Part shown: piece after piece, positions 1 through 8,367 of the stretch | Layout of the letters: every line of letters begins with the position of its first letter | How positions within the stretch are numbered: position 1 is the first letter of the stretch | Assembly (NCBI GenBank): GCA_029260755.1 | Contig: JAJDCQ010000073.1 | Location: forward strand, 1 to 64,000 | Origin: Planctomycetota bacterium | GTDB lineage: Bacteria > Planctomycetota > J058 > JAJDCQ01 | Length of the DNA: 64,000 nt | Reading direction: 5' to 3' | The notes under the pieces: generated by a model | Told to the model about the DNA's origin: nothing | The model's database searches: none | What the model saw: only the letters and a program-made list of their open reading frames with translations | Translations under genes and position numbers: made by a program

Positions 1-110
1 TCGCAGCGGTGGCTGACCGCCGCGAGCCGTCGAAGGCGGCGGAGGACCTCGTCGGGTGCGAGCCCGGCCTCGCAGGGCGGGAGGTCGAGCGTCTCGGTGA
101 GTACGATCAT
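1..110 (-). CDS. N-terminal fragment of an unidentified protein, cut by the window edge
   Basis: Read on the minus strand, an ATG at 110-108 is preceded by a good ribosome site (GAGGGAG, about 7 bases away). The frame then stays open to the left edge, giving about 36 residues that begin MIVLTETLDLPPCEAG. Too little is present to assign a family. The call rests on the ribosome site, the open frame and the GC-rich codon usage. It could be spurious, but no competing frame looks better here. Confidence 0.42.
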   Translation of the reverse strand, partial: MIVLTETLDLPPCEAGLAPDEVLRRLRRLAAVSHRC

Positions 111-624
111 CGGGGGGACTCCCTCGTCGTCGGTGGCCACCCAGTTAGACGCTCGAGGTGAGGGAGATGTTTCATTAAGTCTAAGGTTTTTAGTGTAGCA
201 CCTTGCCTCGGCGGAATGGGGCATCGCGCATCGCCGGAGGGGCGGAAGGCTCGACTGCGTGGCCACCGCGGCCAGCGAGTGATCGCACGGTTCGCCGTCA
301 TCGCGACCCGGTACTCTGCTCTCCGCGGGACGGCCGGCACGGGACGGTACGACTCTCGTTCGACGGTTCGCCCTCGAATGGGCCCTCCCTCTCCTTGAGC
401 GAACCGATGGCCGACCGGAGTGGACGAGCCGCGTGACCCCGCGGGCGGCTCGGCCTTGCGGGCTCATCCCGGGGAGTTGGAAGAGGCCTGGTTCGTCGGG
501 GGGATCATCGGCGAGGGACAAGCGAGATTCCGACCTAGACCCTCGCGCGACCGGCTCTTTCGCACCGCCGACGCTATGATCCAGATAGGAACTTGGAGGG
601 TGAAGGAATGGTAGCGGTAGCGTG
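111..624. other. Intergenic region with no supported gene
   Basis: Short open frames on both strands here have no family resemblance, no convincing ribosome site and atypical composition. The one notable feature is an AT-rich patch at about 166-204 in otherwise GC-rich DNA. It lies upstream of the minus-strand partial gene and may hold its promoter, but I could not place a -35/-10 pair with confidence. Confidence 0.4.
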
Positions 625-1110
625 ATGAGGAAAGCGGTCATGGTCGTGGCGCTGCTAGGCGGCGCGCTTGTGTCGCCATCTACCGCCTCCGCCCGGCAAG
701 AAGCAACGCCAGGCGCTCAACTGGCTACCCTCGAGAAGCAACTCTCCGAAGACGCGAGGGGCATCGCGTCGCGGCTAGCCGCAGTCTCAGACGACGAGCG
801 ATTCGCTGCGGAGATCAACGACCTCACGATAGCGCCTCGGGTACAGACGGTCCTGCTGCTCACCTACGTGCTCGGGATTCTGCCCGACTCGAGATCGGAG
901 CGGCGACAGATCGTTGGCCGCACCCTCAACTACCTCGTCTTGAGCAAGGAACGACGCGAGCTCAGCGTCGCGTACTTTCGAGCGCTCCGCGAGAGCTCAG
1001 CGCAGGCGAAGCTCGTCCTGGGAGAAGTGATCGCCTGGACCCTTCGGTACGCCGACCGTCTCGTTCTGGATCCCGACCTCGGAGTGTTTCGGGTAGGGGC
1101 GAAACGCTAG
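625..1110 (+). CDS. Small secreted protein of unknown function
   Basis: This is a 161-residue protein with a clear N-terminal signal peptide: a basic start, a hydrophobic run VMVVALLGGALV, and a likely cleavage after the STASA region. The remainder is mostly helical and charged, with no motif I recognise. An in-frame GTG lies one codon before the ATG at 625. A purine-rich AAGGAATGG lies further upstream. Third-position GC looks lower than in neighbouring genes, which may indicate a lineage-specific or recently acquired gene. It converges on the metallophosphoesterase gene, with only 45 bases between them. Confidence 0.6.
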   Translation: MRKAVMVVALLGGALVSPSTASARQEATPGAQLATLEKQLSEDARGIASRLAAVSDDERFAAEINDLTIAPRVQTVLLLTYVLGILPDSRSERRQIVGRTLNYLVLSKERRELSVAYFRALRESSAQAKLVLGEVIAWTLRYADRLVLDPDLGVFRVGAKR

Positions 1111-1155
1111 GAGGACAGCTCTTCTGTCTGCAGCGGGCGCGAGACTCGCGGTTCG

Positions 1156-2385
1156 TCAGTAGGGGCTCCGCTTCGGACGATCCGGCTTCGGCGCCTCCTC
1201 GCCCTCCTCGCCCTCCTCGCCGTCCGGCGGGCCCGGCACGCGCACCGGGTTGCCCATCACCGCCCGGTCGATCTCTTCGCCGTCGACGTTGCGGTGCACG
1301 AGCGTCAACCGGTCTCCCTCGATCGTGACGAGGGTCAACCCGTGCTTCTCGTTGTAGAAGCGGGCGCTCCAGTCGTTCTCGCTCGTCTTCTCGTAGAGGC
1401 GAGCGCCGCCGTTTCCGCTCACGACGTAGACGACGCCTTCGATCGGCTCGGTTCGCTCGTAGGTGTGGTCGTGACCGGCGAAGTAGATGGCGACGCCGGC
1501 TCGTTCGAGGATCGGCTTGAGCTCCTTCTTCAGCCGCGGGTCGCCGCCGTGCTTCGCCGAGGAGAAGACGGGGTGGTGCGCGAAGACGAGCTTCCAGCGC
1601 CGGTCGCTCGCGTCGAGGTTCTTCTCGAGCCAGGGCAGCACCCGGCTCTTGAGGATGTCGTAGGGGGTGTTCGTGTCGATCGCGACGATGTGGGCGTCGC
1701 CGTAGTCGAAGGCGTAGTTACGCCCTCGCTGGACGGTCCGGGGGCCGTTGCCCGGCACGTCGAACATGGCGAGGAGCGGCGCTCCTCCCGACGTCTTCAC
1801 GTCGTGGTTGCCGAGCGATGGCCAGAAGTTCATCCGGGGCAACGTCTCGGCGTAGGGCGCGAAGAACCGCAGGTCGTAGTGCTCGAGCTCGCCGCTGCCG
1901 TAGATCACGTCGCCGGTCAGCAGGACGAGCTCCGACTCGCTCCCGCCGAGGATCTTCGCGACGCGCCTCTGGTCGAGGTTGCCCTTGCCGCAGTCGCCGA
2001 AGACCGCCATCTGAAACGATGACGACGCGCCCGGCGCGGCGCGGAAGCGGATCTCGCCCGTGACGGGCTTCGCTCCCGAGAAGATCTGGTAGCGGTAGCG
2101 CGCGCCCGGCGTCAGCCCCTCGAGGCTCACCCGGTGCATCCGACCGAGGAACTCGCTGACGAGGCGCCGCGGCTTGCCGCCCTCTGGCGTCAGCCGGAGC
2201 ATCGAGAGCCCGGGCCGGTCGAGCTCCCAGCGGATGATCGGGTTGCTCCCAGCTCGGTTGTTCTGGAGCCACGGCCCGCGGATGCAGGTCGGGTCGCCGT
2301 CGGGCGCCGCGGCGCTCGATGCCGTGAGCGCGGTCGCGACGGCGAGGACGCCGAGGGTGGCCGCCGTGAGCGTTCGGGTCAGCAT
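1156..2385 (-). CDS. Exported metallophosphoesterase, purple acid phosphatase-like
   Basis: This is a 409-residue calcineurin-like phosphoesterase with a Sec signal peptide (MLTRTLTAATLGVLAVATAL, then an Ala-rich cleavage region). A fibronectin-like N-terminal domain (about 35-120) precedes the catalytic domain, as in purple acid phosphatase relatives. The dinuclear metal motifs appear in order: FGDCG, LLTGDVIYG, LGNHD, FAHHP and FAGHDHTYER. The family hydrolyses phosphate mono- or diesters, probably outside the cytoplasm here. The C-terminal tail is acidic then basic (EEGEEGEE, then KPDRPKRSPY). The start is fixed by a strong GGAGGAGGAAG ribosome site. The substrate cannot be told from sequence. 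Confidence 0.88.
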   Translation of the reverse strand: MLTRTLTAATLGVLAVATALTASSAAAPDGDPTCIRGPWLQNNRAGSNPIIRWELDRPGLSMLRLTPEGGKPRRLVSEFLGRMHRVSLEGLTPGARYRYQIFSGAKPVTGEIRFRAAPGASSSFQMAVFGDCGKGNLDQRRVAKILGGSESELVLLTGDVIYGSGELEHYDLRFFAPYAETLPRMNFWPSLGNHDVKTSGGAPLLAMFDVPGNGPRTVQRGRNYAFDYGDAHIVAIDTNTPYDILKSRVLPWLEKNLDASDRRWKLVFAHHPVFSSAKHGGDPRLKKELKPILERAGVAIYFAGHDHTYERTEPIEGVVYVVSGNGGARLYEKTSENDWSARFYNEKHGLTLVTIEGDRLTLVHRNVDGEEIDRAVMGNPVRVPGPPDGEEGEEGEEAPKPDRPKRSPY

Positions 2386-2468
2386 GCGCTTCCTCCTCCG
2401 GATCGGAGCGCGGATGCTACCGCGGCGCCGGACGAGAAAGAAAGATTGCTACGGCCGGTTCTTCGTCC

Positions 2469-3335
2469 CTACCAGCGCACCCAGATGCCGGCCTGGAGCC
2501 GGTGCCCGCAGCCGCTGCCGTGGCGGTGGCCCTTGTGCCATCCGCCGCCGTGGCGGAAGTGGGTGCAGCGGGAGTTGCAGCGGTGGCCGGCCGGCACGGT
2601 GATCCGCACGCCGCCGTAGGCCGGCGTGGCGACGACCGACCAGCGGCCGTTCGTCCAGCGGTGGCCGCAGGTCGCGTGGTGACGGTGGTTGGTGACGACG
2701 ACCCAGCTCCCGCCGCTCCAGACGTGGCCGCAGCTCGCGCCGTGGACGTGGGCGGCGACGGCCGGGCGGCCTCGCACGCACCAGCGCCGTCCGTCCCAGT
2801 GGTGGCCGCAGCTGCTGTGATGACGGTGGCCGCTGACGACGACCCAGCTCGATCCGCCCCAGACGTGGCCGCAGCTCGCGCCGTGGACGTGGGCGACGGT
2901 GACGCCGCCGCCGTAGCCGCCCGAGCTCCGGATGCACCAGCGCCGCCCGTCCCAGTGGTGGCCGCAGCCGTCGTAGTGACGGTGGCCGCTGACGACGACC
3001 CAGCTCGAGCCGCCCCAGACGTGGCCGCACTCGTTGCTGTGGGCGTGCGCGATCACGACGGTCTCGCCGTCACGGCACCAGCGCCCGCCGCGGAAGTAGT
3101 GGCCGCAGCCGCGGTGATGGCTGTGGCCGCGCATGAGGTACCACGAGTCGCCCGTCCAGACGTGCCCGCAGTAGGCGTCGTGGACGTGGGCGGTGTGGTG
3201 ACCGGTGTGGACGTTGTGCTGGTAGCTGACGCTCCAGCGCTGTCGTGGGCAGCCGGTGAGGAGCAGCCCCACGAGCACGAGCGCTCCGAGGGCGACCAGG
3301 CGGCCCGCCCAATGAGACCTCAGCATCATCTTCAT
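2469..3335 (-). CDS. His/Cys-rich tandem-repeat lipoprotein
   Basis: This is a 288-residue protein with a lipoprotein signal ending LVGLLLTGC (lipidated Cys29). Residues 50-288 are four clear copies and one diverged copy of a 46-52-residue unit. The unit pattern is HxHxxxxCGHVW, then GxSW, then GHxHxxxCGHxW and RWC. Each unit carries about seven His and three Cys, which suggests surface or periplasmic metal binding; this is inference, as I know no family for it. It lies 83 bases upstream of the metallophosphoesterase on the same strand. The start has a GGGAGGAG ribosome site. A disulfide-stapled adhesin-like repeat is the alternative to metal binding. Confidence 0.75.
   Translation of the reverse strand: MKMMLRSHWAGRLVALGALVLVGLLLTGCPRQRWSVSYQHNVHTGHHTAHVHDAYCGHVWTGDSWYLMRGHSHHRGCGHYFRGGRWCRDGETVVIAHAHSNECGHVWGGSSWVVVSGHRHYDGCGHHWDGRRWCIRSSGGYGGGVTVAHVHGASCGHVWGGSSWVVVSGHRHHSSCGHHWDGRRWCVRGRPAVAAHVHGASCGHVWSGGSWVVVTNHRHHATCGHRWTNGRWSVVATPAYGGVRITVPAGHRCNSRCTHFRHGGGWHKGHRHGSGCGHRLQAGIWVRW
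2472..3188 (-). repeat. Coding tandem repeat, 4-5 units of about 140-156 bp
   Basis: Within the lipoprotein gene the units begin at protein residues 50, 97, 149 and 196, with a diverged last unit near 250. The two central units are nearly identical at both protein and DNA level over the CGHVWGGSSWVVVSGHRH stretch, so duplication or homogenisation is recent relative to the outer units. Confidence 0.75.
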
Positions 3336-3501
3336 CTCTCACTCCTCCCTTGCGGCCGATGGATGGTAGCAGATCGGCCCGGATCGCTTCACGCCGCGCC
3401 CGTCCCCCTGGGCGTGGCAACGATCGATGGTGTCGGCGGTTGCCCCACGTCTTCCCCTGCGGAGTCGCCTCATTGACGCTCGCCGGGGCGATGTCATTCG
3501 A

Positions 3502-4791
3502 TCAGCGGGGGAGATGTTCGGCCCGGGCGAGGATCCGCAGGATCGCCGTCGCGGCGGGGATCCGGGTCGAGGCGATCTCGAGGGAGACGCGGAGCAGCGC
3601 CAGGTCGTCGAGCGTCCCCGTCTGACCGAGGAGCCCGAGCCACGTCTCGATCGTCGGGCCCGAGCCGAGCGTCATCATGTCGCTCCCGAGAGCGAAGTCG
3701 TTCTCGGTCGTGAGCCGGGCTCGAACGACGGGTGCGACGAGCGCTCGCGCCGGCGGGTCGCGCTCCAGCAGAAACCGGATCGCCGGTCGGAGCACCCGAT
3801 CATGGAGCACGCCCGACTCGAGCTGCTCCGCGACGACCGGCGCGCCGTCGGGCTGCCCCGCGAGGTCGAGGACCGCTCCGAGGAAGACCATGGCGAACCC
3901 GCCCCGCCCGATGTCTCGGGCGCCGTCGACATCTTCGCGGACCTGCGCGAGGGCCGAGTCGTCGCCGAGGATCGCGCGCAGGTGCAGGTCGCCCGATCCG
4001 CGCCCGGGCTCCGATTCGACGGCGATGCGCACCCGATCTCGAGCGTCGAGCCGCGCGGTCAAGGCGAGGAGCGCCCCGCCGAACGAGAGGACCTCCACCC
4101 CGGGCCGGGCGCGGCGCCAGCAGGCGAGGACCGCCTCGAGGTGCGCCTCGGTCGTGCCGGCGTCGCGCATCACGCCGAGCGCGGTCGCGTCGTGATCTTC
4201 GGCGAGGCGCCCCATGGCCCAGGTCGCGGCGCGGGGGTCGCCGATGTCGGCGAGGGCGCGCGCGATCTCCTGCGCCTCCCACGTCCCCGGGTGCAGCATC
4301 GCGAGCTCGAGGGCGAGCTCCTCGCGGATCGCCGCGTCGCCGGCTCGGACCAGGGCCAGTCGCGCCGCCTGCATCGGCGTCGCCGTCCCCGTCGTCGGCG
4401 GCGCGGCGAGCTCGCGGAGTCTGGCGACGAGCCGCGGCTCGCGCGTCTCCCCGACGGCGGCGATGACCTCCTCCTGCTCGCTCCCCTCGCGCGCGATCGA
4501 GAGGTGCTCGTCGAGGATCGCGACGACGACCTCGCCGAGGACCGCCGGGTCCTCCTCGCCGCCGCGCCACCCGACGTAGCGGTCGTAGGCGGCGATCGCG
4601 GCGTCGTGGTTGCCGGCGGCCGCGGCGCGCTCGGTCGCGAACCGCGCGCGGAGCGCGGGGAACGCGCGCCAGTTCCAGGCGGCGACCGCGCCGAGCGCTC
4701 CGACGAAGATGAGCAACGCGAGCGCCGCCCGCGGGCGACGCGCGGCGCTCCTGGGCGCGGCGGCCGGAGCGCTATCCGCCTCCGTCGTCAT
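3502..4791 (-). CDS. Membrane-anchored HEAT-like repeat protein
   Basis: This is a 429-residue protein with a short cytoplasmic N-terminus, one transmembrane segment (about 23-42, ALALLIFVGALGAVAAW) and a long Ala/Arg/Glu-rich helical region. That region resembles HEAT or ARM repeats, with recurring patterns such as ARLRELA and EIARALADIGDPRAATWA. No catalytic motif is visible. It is the last gene of a three-gene minus-strand operon; its ATG lies 20 bases inside the end of the preceding gene, which implies translational coupling. A protein-interaction scaffold facing the periplasm is the likely role, by inference. Confidence 0.7.
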   Translation of the reverse strand: MTTEADSAPAAAPRSAARRPRAALALLIFVGALGAVAAWNWRAFPALRARFATERAAAAGNHDAAIAAYDRYVGWRGGEEDPAVLGEVVVAILDEHLSIAREGSEQEEVIAAVGETREPRLVARLRELAAPPTTGTATPMQAARLALVRAGDAAIREELALELAMLHPGTWEAQEIARALADIGDPRAATWAMGRLAEDHDATALGVMRDAGTTEAHLEAVLACWRRARPGVEVLSFGGALLALTARLDARDRVRIAVESEPGRGSGDLHLRAILGDDSALAQVREDVDGARDIGRGGFAMVFLGAVLDLAGQPDGAPVVAEQLESGVLHDRVLRPAIRFLLERDPPARALVAPVVRARLTTENDFALGSDMMTLGSGPTIETWLGLLGQTGTLDDLALLRVSLEIASTRIPAATAILRILARAEHLPR

Positions 4792-5254
4792 CGCCGCTCG
4801 CCTCGCGCTCGGCCTGGCGGTCGACCAGCTCGACCGTCCGCCGCGTCCCCGCGCGCGCGTCGAGCACCTCGACGCGGCTCTTGCGGGGCTCCCAGATGTA
4901 GAGGATCGAGCCGTCCTCGCTCGCGGTGTAGAGCGGCAGCCGCGGGTGGGCCGAGGTCGTGACGTCGCCCGCCCGGACGACCGGGGCGCCGCGCGGGATC
5001 GCGGCGTCGCCGCTCGGCCGCGCGTCGGCGGTCGCGGCGCCGCCGTTCGGGCTCGCCGCGCCGCTTGCGTCGGTCGCGCCGCCCGGTCCGCCCGGCGCCG
5101 CGGGGTCGGGCGTGCCCGGCCACGGGATGAACGGCACGAGCGCGATCAGCGCCACGGCGGCGCCGAGCCAGGCGAGCGCCTCGAGGCGGCGGTCGGCGCC
5201 GAAGCGCGGCTCGCGGATGGGGAGCGGGGATCGCCCGCTGGCCGACGCGGTCAT
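4772..5254 (-). CDS. Small single-pass membrane protein of unknown function
   Basis: This 160-residue protein has a basic N-terminus, a transmembrane segment (LAWLGAAVALIALVPFIPW) and a Gly/Ala/Pro linker. A C-terminal stretch of about 55 residues looks structured (LPLYTASEDGSILYIWEPR). The ATG at 5254-5252 overlaps the TGA of the upstream PDZ gene by four bases (ATGA), and its own end overlaps the next gene. I chose this start because the upstream part of the open frame only shadows the PDZ gene. No family is recognised. Operon position suggests it works with the PDZ and HEAT-like proteins. Confidence 0.65.
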   Translation of the reverse strand: MTASASGRSPLPIREPRFGADRRLEALAWLGAAVALIALVPFIPWPGTPDPAAPGGPGGATDASGAASPNGGAATADARPSGDAAIPRGAPVVRAGDVTTSAHPRLPLYTASEDGSILYIWEPRKSRVEVLDARAGTRRTVELVDRQAEREASGDDDGGG

Positions 5255-6531
5255 CGGTCCTCGCCGCCCTCGCCGCCGAGGGTGACCTCGAGGCGGATGA
5301 CCCGACCGCCGCGATGGACGTCGAGCAGCAGCGGCCTGCCTCCCTCGCGGGCCGCGTCGATCGCCACGGCCAGGTCGTCGATCGAGGCGACCGGCCGTCC
5401 GCCGGCCCGGACGATCCGATCGCGCGCGACCAGCCCGGCGCGCGCGGCCGGGCTGCCGGCGACCGTCCCGGTGACGGCGAAGCCGTCGGCGCCGGCGCTG
5501 CCGTTCACTCCGACGACCACCTCGCGGCCCGGCGCCGGGCTCGGCGAGCGCGGCGCCGCGCGGGTGACCCGGTGGCTGACCGTCCGATCGGAGACCTCGA
5601 CGACCGACCCGTCCTCGAACCGGTAGCGCCCGGGCAGGACGAGCTCCATCTCGCCGAGGGCGAGGCGGCGCTCGCGCCCCCAGCCCGACGGCAGCGCCTG
5701 GTGGACGGCGACGGTGCGCGCCTCGCGGTCGTCGCTCTCGATCCAGAGGGCGCCCGTCCGCACGACCGTTCGTTCGCCGCGGCCGACGTCGAACGTCCCG
5801 GTGAACCCGTTGACGTCGAGCTCGTAGCGACCGGGCAGGAGATGCACGACGGTGTCGGCCCACGCGACGCCGGCGTCCACCTCGAGCACCTCGGGCGGGT
5901 CGTAGGCGACCGCGTTGCCGGCCGCGACGAACACCGGCGCGCCGGCGGCGCGCACCTCGAACCCGTCGGCGTGGGCGCCGCCGACGTCGCGCGGGTGCAC
6001 CACCATGAGGGTCGAGAGGACGGGGACGCTCTGGTCCTCGAGGACGAGGTCGACCGCCCGCGCCCGCCGCCACGAGGACGCCATGTCGGCCTCGGACAGG
6101 CCCGCCGGCGGGACGAAGCGGGCCGTCAGCCGGAGCGAGCGGCGGTCGCCGACGGTGACGGTGTAGTCGCCCGGGCGCTCGAGGTAGACCGGCCGTCCGA
6201 CGAAGTCGCGCCCGAGGAGCCGATCGCCGTCCCAGACCTCGTAGATCGTGCGCCAGTCGACGCGCGCCTGGTCGGCCTCGGCGAGCCCGGCCAGCCCGGC
6301 CGACTCGACGAGCAGACGGAAGCGGCGGCCGATCTTCTTCCGCGTGAGGGCCGGGTCGAGCCGGACGGGCGGGCCGTTCGGCCCGTCGTCGCCGCGCGCG
6401 CCGACCGCCTTCGCGCCGCCGTCGTCGTCGGCGCGGGCGCCGGCGGATCCGGCGGCGACGAGGCCGACGAGGGTGACGGCGAGGGCGGCCAGCAGGAGCG
6501 AGCCGGAGACGGCACCGATGCGGAGCTTCAT
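5251..6531 (-). CDS. Exported PDZ-domain protein
   Basis: This is a 426-residue protein with a signal peptide (SGSLLLAALAVTLVGLVAAG) and several beta-rich segments in the middle (about 90-330). It ends in a PDZ domain (about 340-420), recognised from VTGTVAGSPAARAGLVARDR followed by IVRAGGRPVASIDDLAVAID. No protease triad is visible, so it is probably a peptide-binding or assembly protein rather than an HtrA enzyme. An upstream in-frame start exists, but 6531 is preferred because a GAGGT ribosome site precedes it and the signal peptide begins there. It heads the operon and is divergent from the dehydrogenase gene across about 200 bp. Confidence 0.75.
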   Translation of the reverse strand: MKLRIGAVSGSLLLAALAVTLVGLVAAGSAGARADDDGGAKAVGARGDDGPNGPPVRLDPALTRKKIGRRFRLLVESAGLAGLAEADQARVDWRTIYEVWDGDRLLGRDFVGRPVYLERPGDYTVTVGDRRSLRLTARFVPPAGLSEADMASSWRRARAVDLVLEDQSVPVLSTLMVVHPRDVGGAHADGFEVRAAGAPVFVAAGNAVAYDPPEVLEVDAGVAWADTVVHLLPGRYELDVNGFTGTFDVGRGERTVVRTGALWIESDDREARTVAVHQALPSGWGRERRLALGEMELVLPGRYRFEDGSVVEVSDRTVSHRVTRAAPRSPSPAPGREVVVGVNGSAGADGFAVTGTVAGSPAARAGLVARDRIVRAGGRPVASIDDLAVAIDAAREGGRPLLLDVHRGGRVIRLEVTLGGEGGEDR

Positions 6532-6730
6532 GGGGACCTCAATCTCGCGCAAACCCAGCGAGCGTCGTGATCTCGGGGAGGGCGCGGGATGATACGGGCG
6601 GCGGCCGAAGGGTGTCAAACCCCGCCCTGGCGGGGGGCCGGTCTTTGCCATAGAGTGGCCGGCCGAAAACTCATCCCGCGCCCGTTTCTCCGGGACTCGC
6701 GGGACTCCCCGTCAACGCTGCGAGGACTCC

Positions 6731-8362
6731 ATGTCGAACACGATCCCGACCATCAGCCTCCCCGCGAACGAGCCGGTCCTCTCCTACGCGCCGGGCTCCC
6801 CAGAGCGCGACCAGCTCCAGGCGAAGCTGCAGGAGATGTCCAAGAACCCGATCGAGATCCCGCTCTACATCGGCGGCGAAGAGGTCAAGACGGGCAAGAC
6901 GGTCGAGTTCCGCTCCCCCGACGACCACTCGATGGTCCTCGCGACCGTCCACCAGGGCGGCAAGGACGAGGCGATGGCCGCGATCGAGGCGGCGACCGCG
7001 GCGCAGGCCGAGTGGGCTGCGCTGCCCTGGCATCAGCGTCTGAGCATCTTCAACAAGGCGGCCGACCTCCTCGCCGGTCCGCACCGGATGGCGAACAACG
7101 CCGCGACGATGCTCGGCCAGGGCAAGAACGCCTACCAGGCCGAGATCGACAGCGCGTGCGAGCTGATCGACTTCTGGCGCTTCAACGCCCACTACGCCTC
7201 CGAGCTCTACCGCGATCAGCCGCCGATCAGCCCGAACGGGATCTGGAACCGGAGCGAGATCCGTCCGCTCGAGGGCTTCATCTTCGCGGTGACCCCGTTC
7301 AACTTCACCGCGATCGCGGGCAACCTTCCGACGGCCCCGGCGATGCTCGGCAACGTGACCGTCTGGAAGCCGTGCCGGACGGCCGTGCTCAGCGCCTGGA
7401 CGACGCTCACCGCGCTCCGCGAGGCCGGTCTCCCGGGCGGCGTGATCAACATGATCATGGGCAACAGCCGCGAGATCGGCGCGACCGCCCTCGACCACGA
7501 GGACCTCGCCGGCGTCCACTTCACCGGCTCGACGCCCGTCTTCCAGAGCTTCTGGAAGACGATCGGCGAGAACATCGCGAAGTACAAGGGCTACCCGCGG
7601 GTCGTCGGCGAGACGGGCGGCAAGGACTTCGTCTTCGCGCACAGCAGCGCCGATGTTCCCGCGCTGATCACCGCGCTGGTGCGCGGCGCGTTCGAGTACC
7701 AGGGGCAGAAGTGCAGCGCGGCGAGCCGGGCCTACATCCCCGAGTCGCTCTGGCCGGCGGTGAAGGCCGGCCTCGAGCGCGACCTCGCCACCATCAAGGT
7801 CGGCACGATGATGGACTTCGGCAACTTCATGAACGCCGTCATCGACGAGGCCGCCTTCGAGGAGATCACCGGCTACATCCAGCGGGCGAAGGAGAGCTTC
7901 GACGCCGATGTGATCCTCGGCGGAGAGGCCGACCGGAGCGTCGGCTGGCACATCGAGCCGACCGTCATCCTCTCGAAGACCGACGACTACGAGACGATGG
8001 TCGAGGAGATCTTCGGGCCGGTCCTGACGATCCGGGTCTACCCCGACGCCGAGTTCGAGGAGTTCCTCGGCGTCTGCGATCGGGCGAGCCCGTACGCGCT
8101 CACCGGCGCCGTCTTCAGCCAGTGCCGCTACGCGATCGAGAAGGCCGAGCGGGCGCTCGTGCAGGCGGCCGGCAACTTCTACGTGAACGACAAGCCGACC
8201 GGCGCGGTCGTCGGTCAGCAGCCGTTCGGCGGCGCGCGGGCGAGCGGCACGAACGACAAGGCGGGGAGCTGGCTCAACATGATCCGCTGGGCGAGCTACC
8301 GGAGCGTCAAGGAGACGTTCGTCCCGCCGACCGACTACCGCTACCCGTTCCTCGGCGAGTGA
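6731..8362 (+). CDS. pruA: L-glutamate gamma-semialdehyde (delta-1-pyrroline-5-carboxylate) dehydrogenase
   Basis: This is a 543-residue aldehyde dehydrogenase of the stand-alone P5CDH type, resembling mitochondrial ALDH4A1. It oxidises glutamate semialdehyde to glutamate with NAD+ in proline catabolism. Family-typical stretches include AVTPFNFTAIAGNLP, VHFTGSTPVF, VGETGGKDFVF (catalytic base E294) and FEYQGQKCSAASRAY (nucleophile C328). The length fits the family. The start has GAGG just upstream. No proline dehydrogenase gene is adjacent, so the first step must be encoded elsewhere. The next gene begins at or overlapping its stop, which suggests co-transcription. Confidence 0.95.
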   Translation: MSNTIPTISLPANEPVLSYAPGSPERDQLQAKLQEMSKNPIEIPLYIGGEEVKTGKTVEFRSPDDHSMVLATVHQGGKDEAMAAIEAATAAQAEWAALPWHQRLSIFNKAADLLAGPHRMANNAATMLGQGKNAYQAEIDSACELIDFWRFNAHYASELYRDQPPISPNGIWNRSEIRPLEGFIFAVTPFNFTAIAGNLPTAPAMLGNVTVWKPCRTAVLSAWTTLTALREAGLPGGVINMIMGNSREIGATALDHEDLAGVHFTGSTPVFQSFWKTIGENIAKYKGYPRVVGETGGKDFVFAHSSADVPALITALVRGAFEYQGQKCSAASRAYIPESLWPAVKAGLERDLATIKVGTMMDFGNFMNAVIDEAAFEEITGYIQRAKESFDADVILGGEADRSVGWHIEPTVILSKTDDYETMVEEIFGPVLTIRVYPDAEFEEFLGVCDRASPYALTGAVFSQCRYAIEKAERALVQAAGNFYVNDKPTGAVVGQQPFGGARASGTNDKAGSWLNMIRWASYRSVKETFVPPTDYRYPFLGE

Positions 8363-8367
8363 GCGTC

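Noticed and set aside
107..340. Minus-strand 77-codon frame ending at the start of the left-edge partial gene
   Set aside because: The ATGA junction is tempting, but the peptide is Arg/Pro-rich, runs through the AT-rich patch and has no ribosome site.
6589..8358. Long open frame overlapping pruA in another frame and reading into the lipoprotein gene
   Set aside because: It is Arg/Gly-rich, matches no family and shadows the well-supported dehydrogenase. Only the part from about 8368 onward is a real gene.
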